NCBI RefSeq assembly: GCF_950295315.1
Contig: NC_080164.1
Location: 110,938,447 to 111,002,446 of the forward strand
From: Erinaceus europaeus
Taxonomy: Eukaryota > Chordata > Mammalia > Eulipotyphla > Erinaceidae
Direction of reading: 5' to 3'
Length of the DNA: 64,000 bases
Part shown: positions 22,987 through 35,695 of the stretch, piece by piece
Position numbering within the stretch: position 1 is the first letter of the stretch
Layout of the letters: every line of letters begins with the position of its first letter
Notes under the pieces: model-generated
What the model was told of the DNA's origin: nothing
Databases searched by the model: none
The model's input: only the letters and a program-made list of their open reading frames with translations
Program-made: the position numbers and the translations under genes

Positions 22987-25900
22987 TCAACTTCTGTTGA
23001 TGAATGGGATCATCCCATACTCATCTTTATCTTTCAGACTTAGCTCACTTAACATAATTCCTTCTAGCTCTGTCCAAGATGGGTCAGGTAATGTGGGTTC
23101 ATTGTTCTTGAAAGCTGTACAGTATTCCATTGTGTATATATACCACAGCTTTCTCAGCCACTCATCTGTTGTTGGGCACGTGGGTTGCTTCCAGGTTGTA
23201 GCTATTATGAATGGTGCTGCTATGAACATAGGAGTACACACCTCTTTTTGGTTGGGTGTTGTGGAGTCCTTGGGGTATAACTCCAGGATAGGAATTACTG
23301 GATCATATGGAAGGTCCATGCCTAGCCTTGTAAGAGTTTTCCAGACTGCTCTCCACAGAGGCTGTACCAATTTACATTCCCACCAGCAATGAAAAAGGGT
23401 TCCTCTGTCCCCACAGCCTCCAGATTTGTTGCTGCTGTCCTTTTTGATGTATGCCTTTCTTACAGGAGTGAGGTGGTGTTGTCTTAATTTGCATTTCTCT
23501 GACAATCAGTGACCTAGAGCAGTTTTTCATATGTTTGTTAGCCTTTTGGATCTCCTCTGACGTGAATGTTTTGTTCATATCCTCTGCTCATTTTTGGATG
23601 AGGTCATTTGCTTTTTTGGTGCTAACTTTGCTGAGCTCTTTATATATTTTGATGATTAGTCTCTTTTCTGATGTATGGCATGTGAAGATCTTCTCCCATT
23701 CTGTGAAGGGTCTCTTTGTTTGTTTAATTGTTTCTTAGGATGTGCAGAAGCTTTTCGATTTGATGTAGTCCCATTGGTTTGTTTCTGCTTTAGTCTTTCT
23801 TGCAATTAGGTTTATTTCATCAAAGATGTCCTTGAGGTGTAGGTGGAAAACTGTTTTACCAATGTTTTCCTCTACGTATTTGATTGTTTCTGGTCTAACA
23901 TCCACGTCTTTGATCCATTTGGAGTTGATTTTTGTTTCTGGTGAGATAAAGTGGTTCAATTTCATTCTTCTGTATGTTACAACCCAGTTTTCCCAGAACC
24001 AATTATTGAAGAGAGCCTCCTTCTTCCATTCAATCCTTTGGGCCCCTTATCAAAGATTAGATGGCCATAGGTGTGGGGGTTTATTTCTGGGCTTTCAATT
24101 CTGTTACACTGGTTTGTGTGCCTATTTTTGTTCCAGTACCAGGCTGTTTTGATGATAATGGACTTATAATATAGTTTGAGATCTGGGAGTTTGATGCCTC
24201 CATTTCTGTTTCTTTCTTCAAGATGGTTTTGACAATTCTAGGTGTTTTCTGTTTCCAGATAAATGATTTATTGTTGTTCTACTCTCTTAAAAAACCTGGT
24301 GGAACTTTGATGTTTATCACATTAAATTTGTATATGGCTTTGGGGAGAATATTCAATTTGATGATATTTTTCTTTCAATTCATGGGCATGGGATGTCTTT
24401 CCATTTATTGGTATCAGTTTCTATTTCCTTGAATACTGACTCATAGTTTTCAGTATACAAGTCTTTCACTTCTTTGGTCAGCTTTACTCCTAGGTATTTT
24501 ATTAATTTTGCTGCAACAGTGAATGGGAGTGATATCTGGATGTCTTCTTCAGATTTAGTGTTTGAATAAAGAAAAAGCAACAGATTTTTGTACATTGATT
24601 TTGTAGCCTGATACCTTGCTATATTGCCTAATAACTTCCAGTAGTTTTCTGCTGTATTCTTATGTTTTTCTATGTATACTATCATATCATCTGGAAATAG
24701 TGAGAGGTTGACTTGTTCCCTTGCAATCTGTATTCCTTTTATTTCTTTCTCTTGCCTGATTGATATGGCAAGAACTTCCAATACTATGTTGAAGAGTAAT
24801 GGTAACAGTGGACAGCCCTGTCTAGTCCCCAGTCTGAGGAGGAATGCTTTCAGCTTCTGTCCATTGAATATGATGTTGGCTGTAGGTTAGCTATATATAG
24901 ATTCCACCATCTTGAGGAATTCCCATTTTTTTGTAGAGTTTTGAGCATGAATGGGTGTTGGATTTTGTCAAAGGCTTTCTCTGCATCTATTGAGATAATC
25001 ATGTGGTTTTTGGCTTTGCTTTTATTGATGTGGTGAATGACATTGATTGATTTACAGATGTTGAACCAACCTTGCATTCCTGTATTGAATCCCACTTGGT
25101 TGTGATGAACAATCTTTCTGATGTGCTACTGTATCCGGTTGGCCAAGATCTTGTTAAATATTTTGGCATCTATGTTCATCAGAGATATTGGTCTGTAGTT
25201 TTCCCTTTTTGTTGTGTCCCTATCAGCTTTTGGTATCAGGGTGATGTTGGCTTCATAGAAGGTGGAAGGTAGTATTCCTGTTTCTTCAATCTTATGGAAA
25301 ACCTTAAGAAGTATGGGTACTAACTGTTTCCTGAAAGGTTTGTAGAATTCATTTGTGAAGCCATCTGGTCCAGGATTTTTGTTGTTGGGGAGATTCTTAA
25401 AAACAGTTTCAGTTTCTTTGTCTGTGATTGGTGCATTTAGATATTGTAGTTCATCTTGGTTCAGTTTTGAAAGGGAACATGCTTCTAGGAATTGTTCCAT
25501 GTCTTCCAGATTCTCTAGCTTGGTGGCGTATAGTTCTTCATAGGAGTTTTGCATAATTTTCTGGATTTCTGTGGTGTCAGTTGTGATATCTCCTCCATCA
25601 TTTACAATTATATTAAATTGAGTCTTCTCCTTTTTTTGGTGAGTCTGGCTAGGGGGTTGTCAATTTTGTTTAATCTTTCAAAGAACCAACATTTGGCTTC
25701 ATTGATCCTCCTTATGGTTCTCTTATTTTCAGTGTTGTTTATTTCTGCTGTAATTTTAGTGATTTATGTCCTTCTGGTTGCTTTAGGGTTCCTTTGTTCC
25801 TCTTCCTCTACGTCCTTAAGGTGTGCCATAAGGCTGTTAATTTGGTTTTTTTCTTGTTGTTTAATATGTGATTGTATGGCTATGAGTTTCCCTCTCAGTA

Positions 25901-26773
25901 CTGCTTTAGCTGTGTCCCAAATATTTTGATAGGTTGTGTCTTCATTTTCATTTGTTTCCAGGAATATTTGTATTTCCTGCTTGAGTGTCTCTCTAACCCA
26001 GTGGTTCTTAAGGAGCATGTTGTTTAGTTTCCAGATTCTGTGACTTTTAATAATTTTATGTTTGTTGTTAAATGTTAGTTTTACTCCACTGTGGTCTGAG
26101 AAGATACTTGGGATGATTTCAATGCTCTTAAACTTATTGATGCTGTATTTGTGGCCTAACATGTGGTCTATCCTTGAGTATGTATTATGTGGATTTGAAA
26201 AGAAGGTGTATTCCAGTTTTTTGGGGGGTTAAGGACTCTGAAAATGTACAAGAGATCTAGTCTGTCAATGTCTTCATTTAATTCTCTTGTATCTTTGTTG
26301 ATTCTCTGCTTTGTTGATCTAAGTGTGAGAGTGGTGTATTAAAGTCTCTCACTATTCTTCTATTACTATTGATGTATTTTTGAAATTCTTTGCGAAGGTG
26401 CTTGATGTATTTAGATGGTCCCTCATTGGGTGCATAGATGTTAATAAATGTTAAGTCTTCTTGGCTGATTGATCCTCTAATAATTATGTAATGTTGTTGC
26501 CTAACTTTTATTACTTTATTTAATTTAAAATCTATGGTGTCTGAGATGAGAATGACTGTTACTGGCTTTTTTGTGGTCAATTAGGCTGTATGATGGTTTT
26601 CCATCCTTTCACTTTAAGTCTGTGTTTATCTTGTTGGGTAAGTTGGATTCTTGCAAGCAGCATATGGTTGGTTTATGTTTTCTGATCCATCCCCCAACTC
26701 TGTGCCTTTTGATGGGTGAGTTTAAGCCATTACCATTTATTGATATTATGGATTTAATGTATTGTAGTGCCAT
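22987..26773 (-). pseudogene. L1-B ORF2, many frameshifts
   Basis: The ORF runs from ATG 26773-26771 to TGA 22987-22989, about 1262 codons if unbroken (human ORF2p has 1275). Endonuclease pieces include GSISQEDL, YAPNEG and a conserved SDHS motif, so the catalytic His is retained. The reverse transcriptase signature, FADD in L1-A, reads FPDD here (about 24687-24698). The C-terminal cysteine-rich segment (GCGDRG...[13 protein letters not shown]) is complete. The frame is split into at least eight pieces by one-base indels and stops, for example near 26650, 26270, 25600 and 24890. Confidence 0.93.
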
Positions 26774-26828
26774 TGTTCAACAATTTTTGTTTGCTGATAT
26801 ATTGCAAGTATTATAGTGATTTTCTTGT

Positions 26829-27737
26829 TTATAAGAGGTCTGTTAGAACCTCTTTCTGGGATGGTGTGTTGATGGTTGCCTCCTTTAACTGTTGTTTGTC
26901 TAAGAAGGTTTTGATCACTCCATCTAGTTTGAATGAAAGTCTAGCAGGATATATTATCCTTGGTTGAAACCCTTTTTCATTCAGGGCTCGATAGATATCT
27001 TGCCCTTCTCTTCTGGCTTTTAGAGTTTGAGTGGAGAAGTCTGCTGATCATCTTATGGGTTTTCCCCTTTTTTTTTTCTCTCTTGCAGCCTTTAGGATCC
27101 TTTCTTTATCCTTACTCCTTCTTATTGTGACTATGATGTGTCTTGGTGTCTTCAGGTCTGGGTTGATTCTGTTTGGAACTCTCTAGGCCTCTTGAATCTT
27201 GATGTCCTTTCTGTTGTTCAGGTCTGGGAAGTTTTCTTCTATTATTTCCTCTACAATGTTTCCTTCCCCTTCCTCTCTTTCTTCCTCTGGCAGGCCAATT
27301 ATATGAATGTTACTTCTTTTGAGATCATCCCATATGTCTCTGTTGTTGTTTTCAGTGTCTCTCAATCTCATTTTGAGCTCTTTTACCTCTTTCTTAGTTT
27401 TCTCTAACTCATCCTCTTTATGACTAATTCTGTTTTCTGCTTCTGTTAGTCTGCTTTCCCTTCCCTCAGCTTCTTTCTTCAATTACAGCTATTTCAGCTT
27501 TCAGTTCTCTAATTGCCTCAAGATAATCAGTATTTTCCTTGGGGGTTTCAATTGTTGTTTCCCTAATACTGCCATTCCTTTCCTCCAAAGTTATTTTCAT
27601 TTCTGTGATTAATAAGTTTATTATTGCTTGCATACTTTTCTTATCTATGGTTACTTCTGGCTGATTTGTAGTTTCTTCTGGGCTCTTGTTTTCATTCATT
27701 GGAGTAGCAGTTTTTTTTTTGTTTTTGATCTACTCAT
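26829..27737 (-). pseudogene. L1-B ORF1, frameshifted
   Basis: The frame starts at ATG 27737-27735 and has its natural stop at 26829-26831. The N-terminal polar region and coiled coil are readable (27466-27699 and 27183-27482) but lie in different frames because of an indel near 27480. The RNA-recognition-like motif (LKRSNIHIIGLPEEE) is present. A stop near 27183 and a deletion near 27067 remove the frame of the C-terminal domain. The arginine codon that became a stop in L1-A is intact here. Confidence 0.92.
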
Positions 27738-29501
27738 TTTTTTTACTTATGCGTTTCTTATTTTTATATTCTGTTGTTCCTCAGTTGTTGTATTTTGAGT
27801 ACAAGCAACACTGTACTAAATACCTTTATGACAAGTGCAATCACCAACCTCAGGAATTACAATAGCATCTAAGCAAGGATTGAGGCAGTTTAATCACTAC
27901 CATTTAGCCAAACAATGTCTGCAGTCTATGAAAAAATGGCTATCAAGTCCAAGTGAAGAAGGAAGAGAAAGGAAAGAAGGGATAGCAAGAATAAACAATT
28001 TTGCAAATCCACTATCCACTGTATATTCTAGGGGTAGCAAGAGGAGAAAGGGAAGTGGAGCAGAGATACATACATAGAGAGTCCACTATGAGTCAGATTT
28101 CTTCCGCAAAGTATTCACAAATGACTATCAGTGAATTCAGAAAGACAAAGAAGAAGGAAGGAAGAAATGGAAGACAAGATAAAAAAAAAGAGAAACAACA
28201 GAGTGAAAAGAAAAAAGAAAAGAAATAAAAGAGCAGTGAAAGGAAAGTTTTTTAATTGATTAATTTATTTTTTATTTTATTTTATTTTTTTAATTAGCTA
28301 GGAAGAGTGAGAAGGGGAGAGTCTGTAGAGGAGGTAGGAGTAGTGAGACAAGTTCCTCTCACAATGGATAAGATGTCCGGTCCTCTAGAAATGAAAGATA
28401 CCCTAAGAGTTAATTCTGGTCAACCTAAAGTTGGGGGGGAAAGAGATACACCTTTATATAATATTAATAATAAAATAGAGAAGGGTAAAAAACATGTCCC
28501 TGTTTGCCTCAAGCCTCCTGAGCAGTGGCATCTGATTGTTAAGAAAGAAAGAAAAAAAAAACATCAGGACTAGACAAGAGTAGCAGGAATAGACAGTTAT
28601 GCAAGTCTACCATCCACGGTATATTCTAGGGGTAACTAAAGGAGAAAGCGAGGTAGAGCAGAGATACACACAGAGAGAGTCCACTGTGAATCAGATTTCT
28701 TCCCCAAAATAATTCCCAGATGTGTATCAGTGAATTCATAAAGCTGAAGGAGAAAGGCAGAAAGCATGACAAGAATGAGAAAAAGAAGAAAAAAGAAAGA
28801 GAGAGAGAAAAAAGAAAAAGATAAGAAAAAGAACAGTAATAAAAGAGCAGTGAAAGGAGTTTTTATTTATTTATTTATTATTTTTTTTAATTAGCTATGT
28901 GGGAGGAGAAGAAGATAATGGATAGGGGTGGTAGGAAAAGTGAAACAAGTTATTTTAGCAGAGAATAAGACACCCAGTCCCCTAGCAATGGAAAATACAC
29001 TGAGTTAATTATTTTATTGATATTAAAATAAAACAGAGTAAAAAACCTGTCCTGTCTTCAGCTTGGATGGCTCCAGATTGCCTCAGGCACCCTGAGCAGA
29101 GGCAGCTGGTTGGCTACTTAGAAAGAAAAAAGGCCAAAGGTTTCAGAAGGGAATAGAATTATACTGAATGACACCCCCTGGTGGGACAGGAATGTTGGTA
29201 AAGAAAGAAGCTCAGCAGGGGAGCCTGCTTGGAGCAGCTCTCTAGCCCCAGGGGCTGGTTATGGGGGGGAGGGCGTCTGGGGTGTGCTCCAGGAATAATA
29301 ATTTAAAGGAAAAAAAATTGTCCCTATCTTTTTACTCTATTTTCTAACCTAAATTGAGTTATAGTCACCTCCTTGGTGTCACCGCTAGGACCCCTTATTG
29401 ACTGGCCTACTAAAGGCAAAAAATCCTACTGTTTGCAGTAGATTTGGTTTAAGCTCAAGCCACTAGCAGCTTCTCATTCTCCCATCTTCTGGAATCCCCC
29501 C
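27738..29501 (-). promoter_or_regulatory. L1-B 5' UTR with a tandem ~598-bp duplication
   Basis: Two diverged copies of one unit lie head to tail, at about 27983-28580 and 28581-29160. Both contain 'gtatattctaggggta', 'gagtccact', 'cagatttcttcc' and an 'attagcta' block after a T-rich run. The distal part (29330-29500) has one copy of the promoter-like unit seen twice in L1-A. A degraded YY1-like core (AAGATGGGAG on the minus strand) lies at 29479-29488, next to the element's 5' end. Confidence 0.8.
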
Positions 29502-29513
29502 TGAATTATTTAA

Positions 29514-29882
29514 ATCTTACAGGTATTGATTATTACCTCTCTTTCATTTTATCTCCCATTCTCTTCATTCCTCATAAATAAATAAATATTGCTTTATATT
29601 ACATAATTACACACTTAACTTCTCAAAACAATACAAATGCATTAAGTCATGGTATGGGGTAGTGATTTAAATTTGAATTAATCTGGTTTTCTAGTCAGGG
29701 TCTTATCATTCTAAATTTATTAAGATGTTTGGGCTCTAATATAGCCTGACACTTGGGATACTCTTTCAACAACAGTAATATCTATCCTATTTTTGCTAGT
29801 TTGAGTATCAGAGCCAGCTTATGGAGTCAACAATGAGGAAATTTATTAATGTTAATGGGCCACAGAAAGAGCTCTGGCTCTT
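29514..29882. other. Unassigned DNA between L1-B and a SINE
   Basis: A short CT-rich then AATAAATAAATA stretch (29535-29590) may be a SINE tail. The rest is not recognised. Confidence 0.4.
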
Positions 29883-29894
29883 AAAGAATTCTGG

Positions 29895-30210
29895 GCTCTG
29901 GGGAGTTGGCAGTAGCAGCAGGTTAAGCACAGGTGTCACAAAGCCCAAGGACCTGCATCAAGAATCCTGGTCCGAGCCCCGACTCCCCACCTGCAGGGGA
30001 GTTGCTTCATAGGCATTGAAGCAGGTTTGTAGCCATCTATCGTTCTCTCTGCCTCTCTGTCTTCCCCCAATCTCACCATTTCTCTTTGTCCTATCTAATA
30101 ATGACAACATCAATAACAGCAACAATAATAACTACAACAATGAAAAACAAGGTCAACAAAAGGGAAAAATAAGTAAAAATAAAAAAATTTAATAAAGAAA
30201 GTCTTTAAAA
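29895..30210 (+). repeat. tRNA-derived SINE (type A) with 12-bp TSD
   Basis: The head 'ggggagttggcagtagcagc', body, CT-rich part, 'aacaataataactacaaca' block and tail are present. It is flanked by AAAGAATTCTGG at 29883-29894 and 30211-30222. The right-hand TSD copy overlaps the first bases of L1-C. Confidence 0.88.
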
Positions 30211-30220
30211 AAAGAATTCT

Positions 30221-31487
30221 GGAGGGCAGAGCCAAGATGACGACTTGGAGGAAGCTGCTGGCTGAGCTCCTACAACAACTGATGGATAGTGTAGGAAACT
30301 GGGTAGTCAGAAGGATGGTGAATAAGGGGTCCTAAATATGACATCAAGGAGGTGAATATAGCTTAATCTTGGGATGCAAAACTGAGAAAAAAGAAAGGAA
30401 ATCTTCAGATTACTTCTGAAGTGCACCCTCACCCCACCCCATAACCAGACCCCAGGGGAAGGAGAGCTACTACTAGCAGGCTCCCCGCTGAGCTTTTTTT
30501 CTTTACCAAGATTCCTGCATCACCAGGGCTGTGACTCCAATCCTTTTATTTTTGATTTTCTTCTCTCTCTTTCTCTTTTTTTTTCTTTCTAAGTGGCTGG
30601 AGCTCTATTTCAGTGGCAAAATATCTGACCAATCAGAGCTTCACTTCTGCTTGGGAAAGAATACATGGAGGATTTTGTTGTTGTTTTTGTTGTTTGTTTG
30701 TTTGTTTGTTTTTTAAGTAATTGGCTGTCTTTGCACAGGCTGCCTGAGCAATCTGGAGCCATTCAAGCTTCAGACTGGCTGTTAGAATTTTTACTATATT
30801 CTATTTTATTATTACTATTATATGTAGGCATGTCCCTTTCCCTGCCTCCTTCAGGTTGACCAAAATTAACTGGTATTGTTTTTTCCATTGCTAGATGACT
30901 GTGTGTCTTATCCATTGTGAAAAGTAACTTGTTTCACTCTACTGTCTCCATCAACTCATTCCTTTTTCCCTCTTCCTAGCTAATTAAAAAGAAAAGAAAA
31001 AGAAAAAAAAATTTCCTTTCACTGCTCTTTTTTCTCTCTTTTTTTTTTTTTCTAGTGATAGTTTTCTTTTCATCTTTCCTCATTCTTCTGCTTTCTGAAT
31101 TCAATGATACCCATTTGTGAATTATTTTGGGGAAGAAATCTGACTTAAAGTGGGCTCTGTGTGTGCGTCTCTTCTCTACTCCCTTTTCTCCTCTTACTAC
31201 CCCTATAATTTACATTGGAAAGTAGATTTGCATAATTGTCTATTCTTGCTTTCCCTTTTTTCCTTTCTCTTTCATTTGGATTTGGTTGCTATTTTTTCAT
31301 GGACTGGAGGTGTTGTTTGGCTAACTGGTATTGGTTAAACTGCTTAAATCCTTGCTTCAGTTACTATTGTTGTAATTTCTGAGGTTGGTGACTGCATTTG
31401 TCTTAAAGGTATTTAGTATAGCATGGCTTGTACTCAAAACAAAACAACTGAAGAACAACAGAACAGAAAAATAAAAAACACATAAAA
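30221..31487 (+). promoter_or_regulatory. L1-C 5' UTR
   Basis: The distal start contains AAGATGACGA at 30234-30243, a one-step variant of the YY1 core. The downstream part has T- and CT-rich runs and the 'gaagaaatctgac' and 'gtgggctctg' blocks shared with L1-A and L1-B. Only one copy of the unit duplicated in L1-B is present. Confidence 0.7.
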
Positions 31488-32434
31488 ATGGTTAAACCAG
31501 GAGCAAATAAATTGCTATTACAATGAATGAAGACAGGAACCCAGAATAAACTCCAAATCAGTCAGAAGTAACCATAGAAAAGAAAAGTATGCAAGCAGTA
31601 GTAAACCAAATAATCAGAAATGAAAACAACGATGGTGGAAAGGGCTAGCAGAATTAGGGAAACAACAGATGAGACCCTCAAGGAAAACATTAGCTACCTC
31701 AAGGTAATTAGAGAACTGAAAGCTGAAATAGATGAACTAAAAGGTCAATTAGCAGAACAAACTAATACTATAACTGAACTAAAGAAAGAAGCTGAGAGAA
31801 GGGAAAGGAGACTAACAAAAGCAGAAAACAGAATTAGTCAGACAGAGGATGAGCTAGAGAAAACTAAGAGGTGAAAGAGCTCAAAAAGAGATTGAGAGAC
31901 ACTGAAAACAACACAGAGACATATGGGATGATCTCAAAAGAAGTAACATTCGTATAATTGGCCTGCCAGAGGAAGAAAGAGAGGAAGGGGAAGGAAACAT
32001 TGTAGAGGAAATAATAGAATAAAACTTCCCAGACCTGAACAACAGAAAGGACATCAAGATTCAAGAGGCCCAGAGAGTCCCAAACAGAATTAACCCGGAC
32101 CTGAAGACACCAAGGCACATCATAGTTACAATGAAAAGAAGTAAGGATAAAGAAAGGATCCCAAAGGCTGCAAGAGAAAAACAAAAGTCACATACAGGGG
32201 AAAACCCATGAAACTATCAACAGACTTCTCCACTCAAACTCTAAAAGCCAGAAGAGAAAGGCAAGATATCTTTCGAGCTCTGAATAAAAAGGTTATCAAC
32301 CAAGGATAATGTATGCTGCTAGACTTTCATTCAAATTACATGGAGAGATCAAAACATTCCCAGACAGACAACAGATAAAGGAGACATCCATCACTAAGCC
32401 TGGCCTGAAAGAGGTTCTAAAAGACCTCTTATAA
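31488..32434 (+). pseudogene. L1-C ORF1, multiple stops and frameshifts
   Basis: The start ATG at 31488-31490 and stop at 32432-32434 align with the other copies. The coiled-coil region (31620-31874) is open and includes about ten residues of extra sequence (KGQLAEQTN region) absent from L1-A and L1-B. A frameshift follows near 31872. A GAA-to-TAA change lies near 32020. The RNA-binding motif (KRSNIRIIGLPEEE) and the C-terminal domain are readable in pieces. Confidence 0.9.
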
Positions 32435-35236
32435 ACAAGAAAATCACTATAATACTTGCAATATATCAGAGCAAATAAAAAATTGTTGAATAATGGCACT
32501 ACAGTACATTAAATCCATAATATCAATAAATGTCAGTGGCTTAAACACACCCATCAAAAAGGCACAGAGTGGGAGGATGGATCAGAAAACATAACCTAAC
32601 CATATGCTGCTTGCAAGAATCTCATCTGACCCAACGAGATAAACACAGACTTAAAGTGAAAGGATGGAAAGCTATCATACAGGCTAATGAACCATAAAAA
32701 AGGCAGGAACAGCTATTCTCATCCCTGACACAATAAACTTTAAATAAAGTAATAAAAGATAGACAAGGCCATTACATAATGATTAGAGGTTTAATCAACC
32801 AGGAAGACTTAACAATTATTAATATCTACACACCCAATGAGGGACCATTTAAATACATCAAACACCTACTGAAAGAACTACAAAAATGCAGCAATTGTAA
32901 TACAATAATAGTGGGAAACTTTAACACCCCACTCACACTTAGATCAAAAAAGCTAAGAATCAACAAAGAAACAAGAGAATTAAATGAAGAGATGGGCCAA
33001 CTGGCCCTCCTAGACATTTTCAAAGTTCTTCACCGAAAAAAACTGGAATACACATGTTAGGCTACAAAAACAACATCAGCAAATTCAAGAGCATTGAAAT
33101 CACCCCAAGTATCTTCTCAAACCACAGTATAATAAAGCTAACATTTAACAACAAACAGAAATTTACTAAAAGATACACAATTTGGAAACTAAACAACATA
33201 CTGCTTAAGGACCACTGGGTCACAGAAACACTCAAACAAGAAATTCATGTGTACCTGGAAACAAATGAAAATGAAGATACAACCTATCAAAATATTTGGG
33301 ACACAGCTAAAGCAGTATTGAGAGGGAAACTCATAGCCATACAATCACATATTATACAACAAAATAAGCTCAAATAAACGAACTATTGCACACTTTAAGG
33401 AATTAGAGGAAGAGGGACAAAGAACCTTAAAGCAACCAGCAGTACAGAAATCACTAAAATTAGAGCAGAAATAAACAACATTGAAAATAAGAGAACCATA
33501 CAAGAGATCAATAAAGCCAAATGTTGGTTCTTTGAAAAATTAAACAAGATTGACAAACCCCTAGCAAGACTCACTAAACAAAAAAAGGGAGAAGACTCAA
33601 ATAAATATAATTGTAAATGATAGAGGAGATATCACAACTGACACCACAGAGATCCAGAAAATCATGTGAGACTTCTACGAAGAACTATATACCACCAAGC
33701 TAGAGAATTTGGTAGAAATGGAAGAATTCCTAGAAATATATTCCCTTCCAAAATTGAGCCAAGAAGAACGACAAAACCTAAATACACCAATCACAGACAA
33801 AGAAATTGAAACAGTTATTAAGAATTTACCCAACAACAAAATTCCTGGACCAGATGGCTTCACAAACAAGTTCTACAAAACTTCAGGAAACAGTTAATGC
33901 CTATACTTCTAAAGGTTTTCCACAAGATTGAAGAAACAGGATCATTCCCTTCTACCATCTATGAAGACAAGGTAACCCTGATAACCAAACCAGACAGGGA
34001 CACAGCAAAAAAGGAAAACTACAGACCAATATCTCTGATGAACATAGATGCCGAAATATTAAACAGGACCCTGGCCAACTGGATACAACAGTATATAAAA
34101 AAGATTGTTCATCATGACCAAGTGGGATTCATCCCATGAATGCAAGCCTGGTTCAACATCCGTAAGTCAATCAATGTCATTCATCATATCAATAAAAGCA
34201 AAACGAAAAGCTACATGATTATCTCAATAGATACAAAGAAAGCCTTTGACAAAATCCAACACCTATTCATGCTCTAAACACTACAAAAATGGGAATAGAT
34301 GGGGAATTCCTCAAGATATTCCTCAAGAGGCCATATATAGCTCACCTACATCCAACATCATACTCAATGGACAGAAGCTGAAAGAATTTCCCCTCAGATC
34401 GTGATCTAGACAAGGGTGTCCACTATAACCATTACTCTTCAACATAGTACTGGAAGTTCTTGCCATAGAAATCAGGCAAGAGAAAGAAATCAAAGGAATA
34501 CAGATTGGAAGGGAAGAACTCAAGCTCTCACTATCTGCAGATGATATGATAGTATACATAGAAAAACCTAAAGAATCCAGTAGAAAACTACTGGAAGTTA
34601 TTAGGCAATACAGCAAGGTGTCAGGCTACAAAATCAATGTACAAAATCAGTGGCATTTCTTTATGCAAACACTAAATCTGAAGAAGAAGAAGAAGACATC
34701 CAGAAATCACTCCCATTCACTGTTGCAGCAAAATCAATAAAATACCTAGGAGTAATGCTGACCAAAGAAGTGAAAGACTTGTATTCTGAAAACTATGAGT
34801 AGTATTCTAGGAAATAGAAAGTGATACCAAGAAATGGAAAAGCATTCCATGCTCATGGATCAGAAGAATAAATATCATCAAAATGAATATTCTCCCCAAA
34901 GCCATATACAAATTTAATGTGATACCCATCAAAGTTCCACCAAGATTCTTTAAGAGAATAGAACAAACACTACAATCATTTATCTGGAACCATAAAACAT
35001 CTAGAATTGCTAAAACCATCTTGAGGAAAAGAAACAGAAATGGAAGCATCACACTCCCAGATCTCAAACTATATTATAAGACCATCATCATCAAAACAGC
35101 CTGGTACTGGAACAAAAATATGCACACAGACCAGTGGAACAGAATTGATAGCCCAGAACTAAATCTCCACACCTATGGACATTTAATCTTTGATAAGGGG
35201 GTCCAAAGTATTAAATGGAGGTAGGAGGCTCTCTTC

Positions 35237-35623
35237 TGTTGGTATGCTTCTAGTTCTGCTTCTGGGACCCCTTCTGTTACATTGCTTGACATTGTGGTCT
35301 ATTTACATGGTCATTCTGTTACATTGGTTTGGTCTCACTCCCCTGCCTCCAGGAGATTTTGGTTTAATCCTTGCTAGTTCTCACTTCTTCTTTCTCCCTG
35401 CCCCCTATCCTACGTACTTCTTTTGTTCCTGACTGTTCTGCCAGAAGAGAAGAAGGCATGACTGGATTGTGTTATGATTAGGTTGTTGGACTGCTTGCCT
35501 GCTTGTGAATAAATATTAAACTGCGTTCTCAGCTCAGCCATGAATTTCTGGTCATCTCTGTCTCCGTCCCATGAAGTCAGCCCAGAGAAAACAACATAAT
35601 GGCACCCTGAACCTTGACTGACA
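35237..35623 (+). repeat. ERV1 5' LTR (387 bp)
   Basis: It starts TGTTGGTATGC and ends GACTGACA. The R region with AATAAA near 35510 resembles the ERV2 LTR ('ttggactgcttgcctgct'). The last 27 bp (35597-35623) extend beyond the 'gaaaacaaca' end used in ERV2 and contain a relic PBS-like TGGCACCC. Confidence 0.9.
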
Positions 35624-35625
35624 TA

Positions 35626-35644
35626 TGGCACAACAACGTGGGAC
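35626..35644 (+). other. ERV1 primer-binding site (tRNA-Lys-like)
   Basis: The sequence TGGCACAACAACGTGGGAC lies two bases after the LTR. It resembles the PBS complementary to tRNA-Lys1,2 used by several betaretroviruses, with a small indel. Confidence 0.75.
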
Positions 35645-35695
35645 CTAACCTGCCCATCCCCCATATAAGTGAAGACTTACGGCCACCTATCCACT

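Larger units (their letters stand above)
21648..29501 (-). mobile_element. L1-B: full-length LINE-1 with TSD
   Basis: The element is bounded by the 12-bp direct repeat TGAATTATTTAA (21636-21647 and 29502-29513). It has an A-rich 3' end at the left and a G-run plus degenerate YY1-like motif at the right, as expected for an L1 5' end. Order on the minus strand: 5' UTR 29501-27738, ORF1 27737-26829, spacer, ORF2 26773-22987, 3' UTR 22986-21648. At about 7.85 kb it is longer than human L1 (about 6 kb), because both UTRs are long. Both ORFs carry many indels and stops, so it is dead. Confidence 0.95.
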
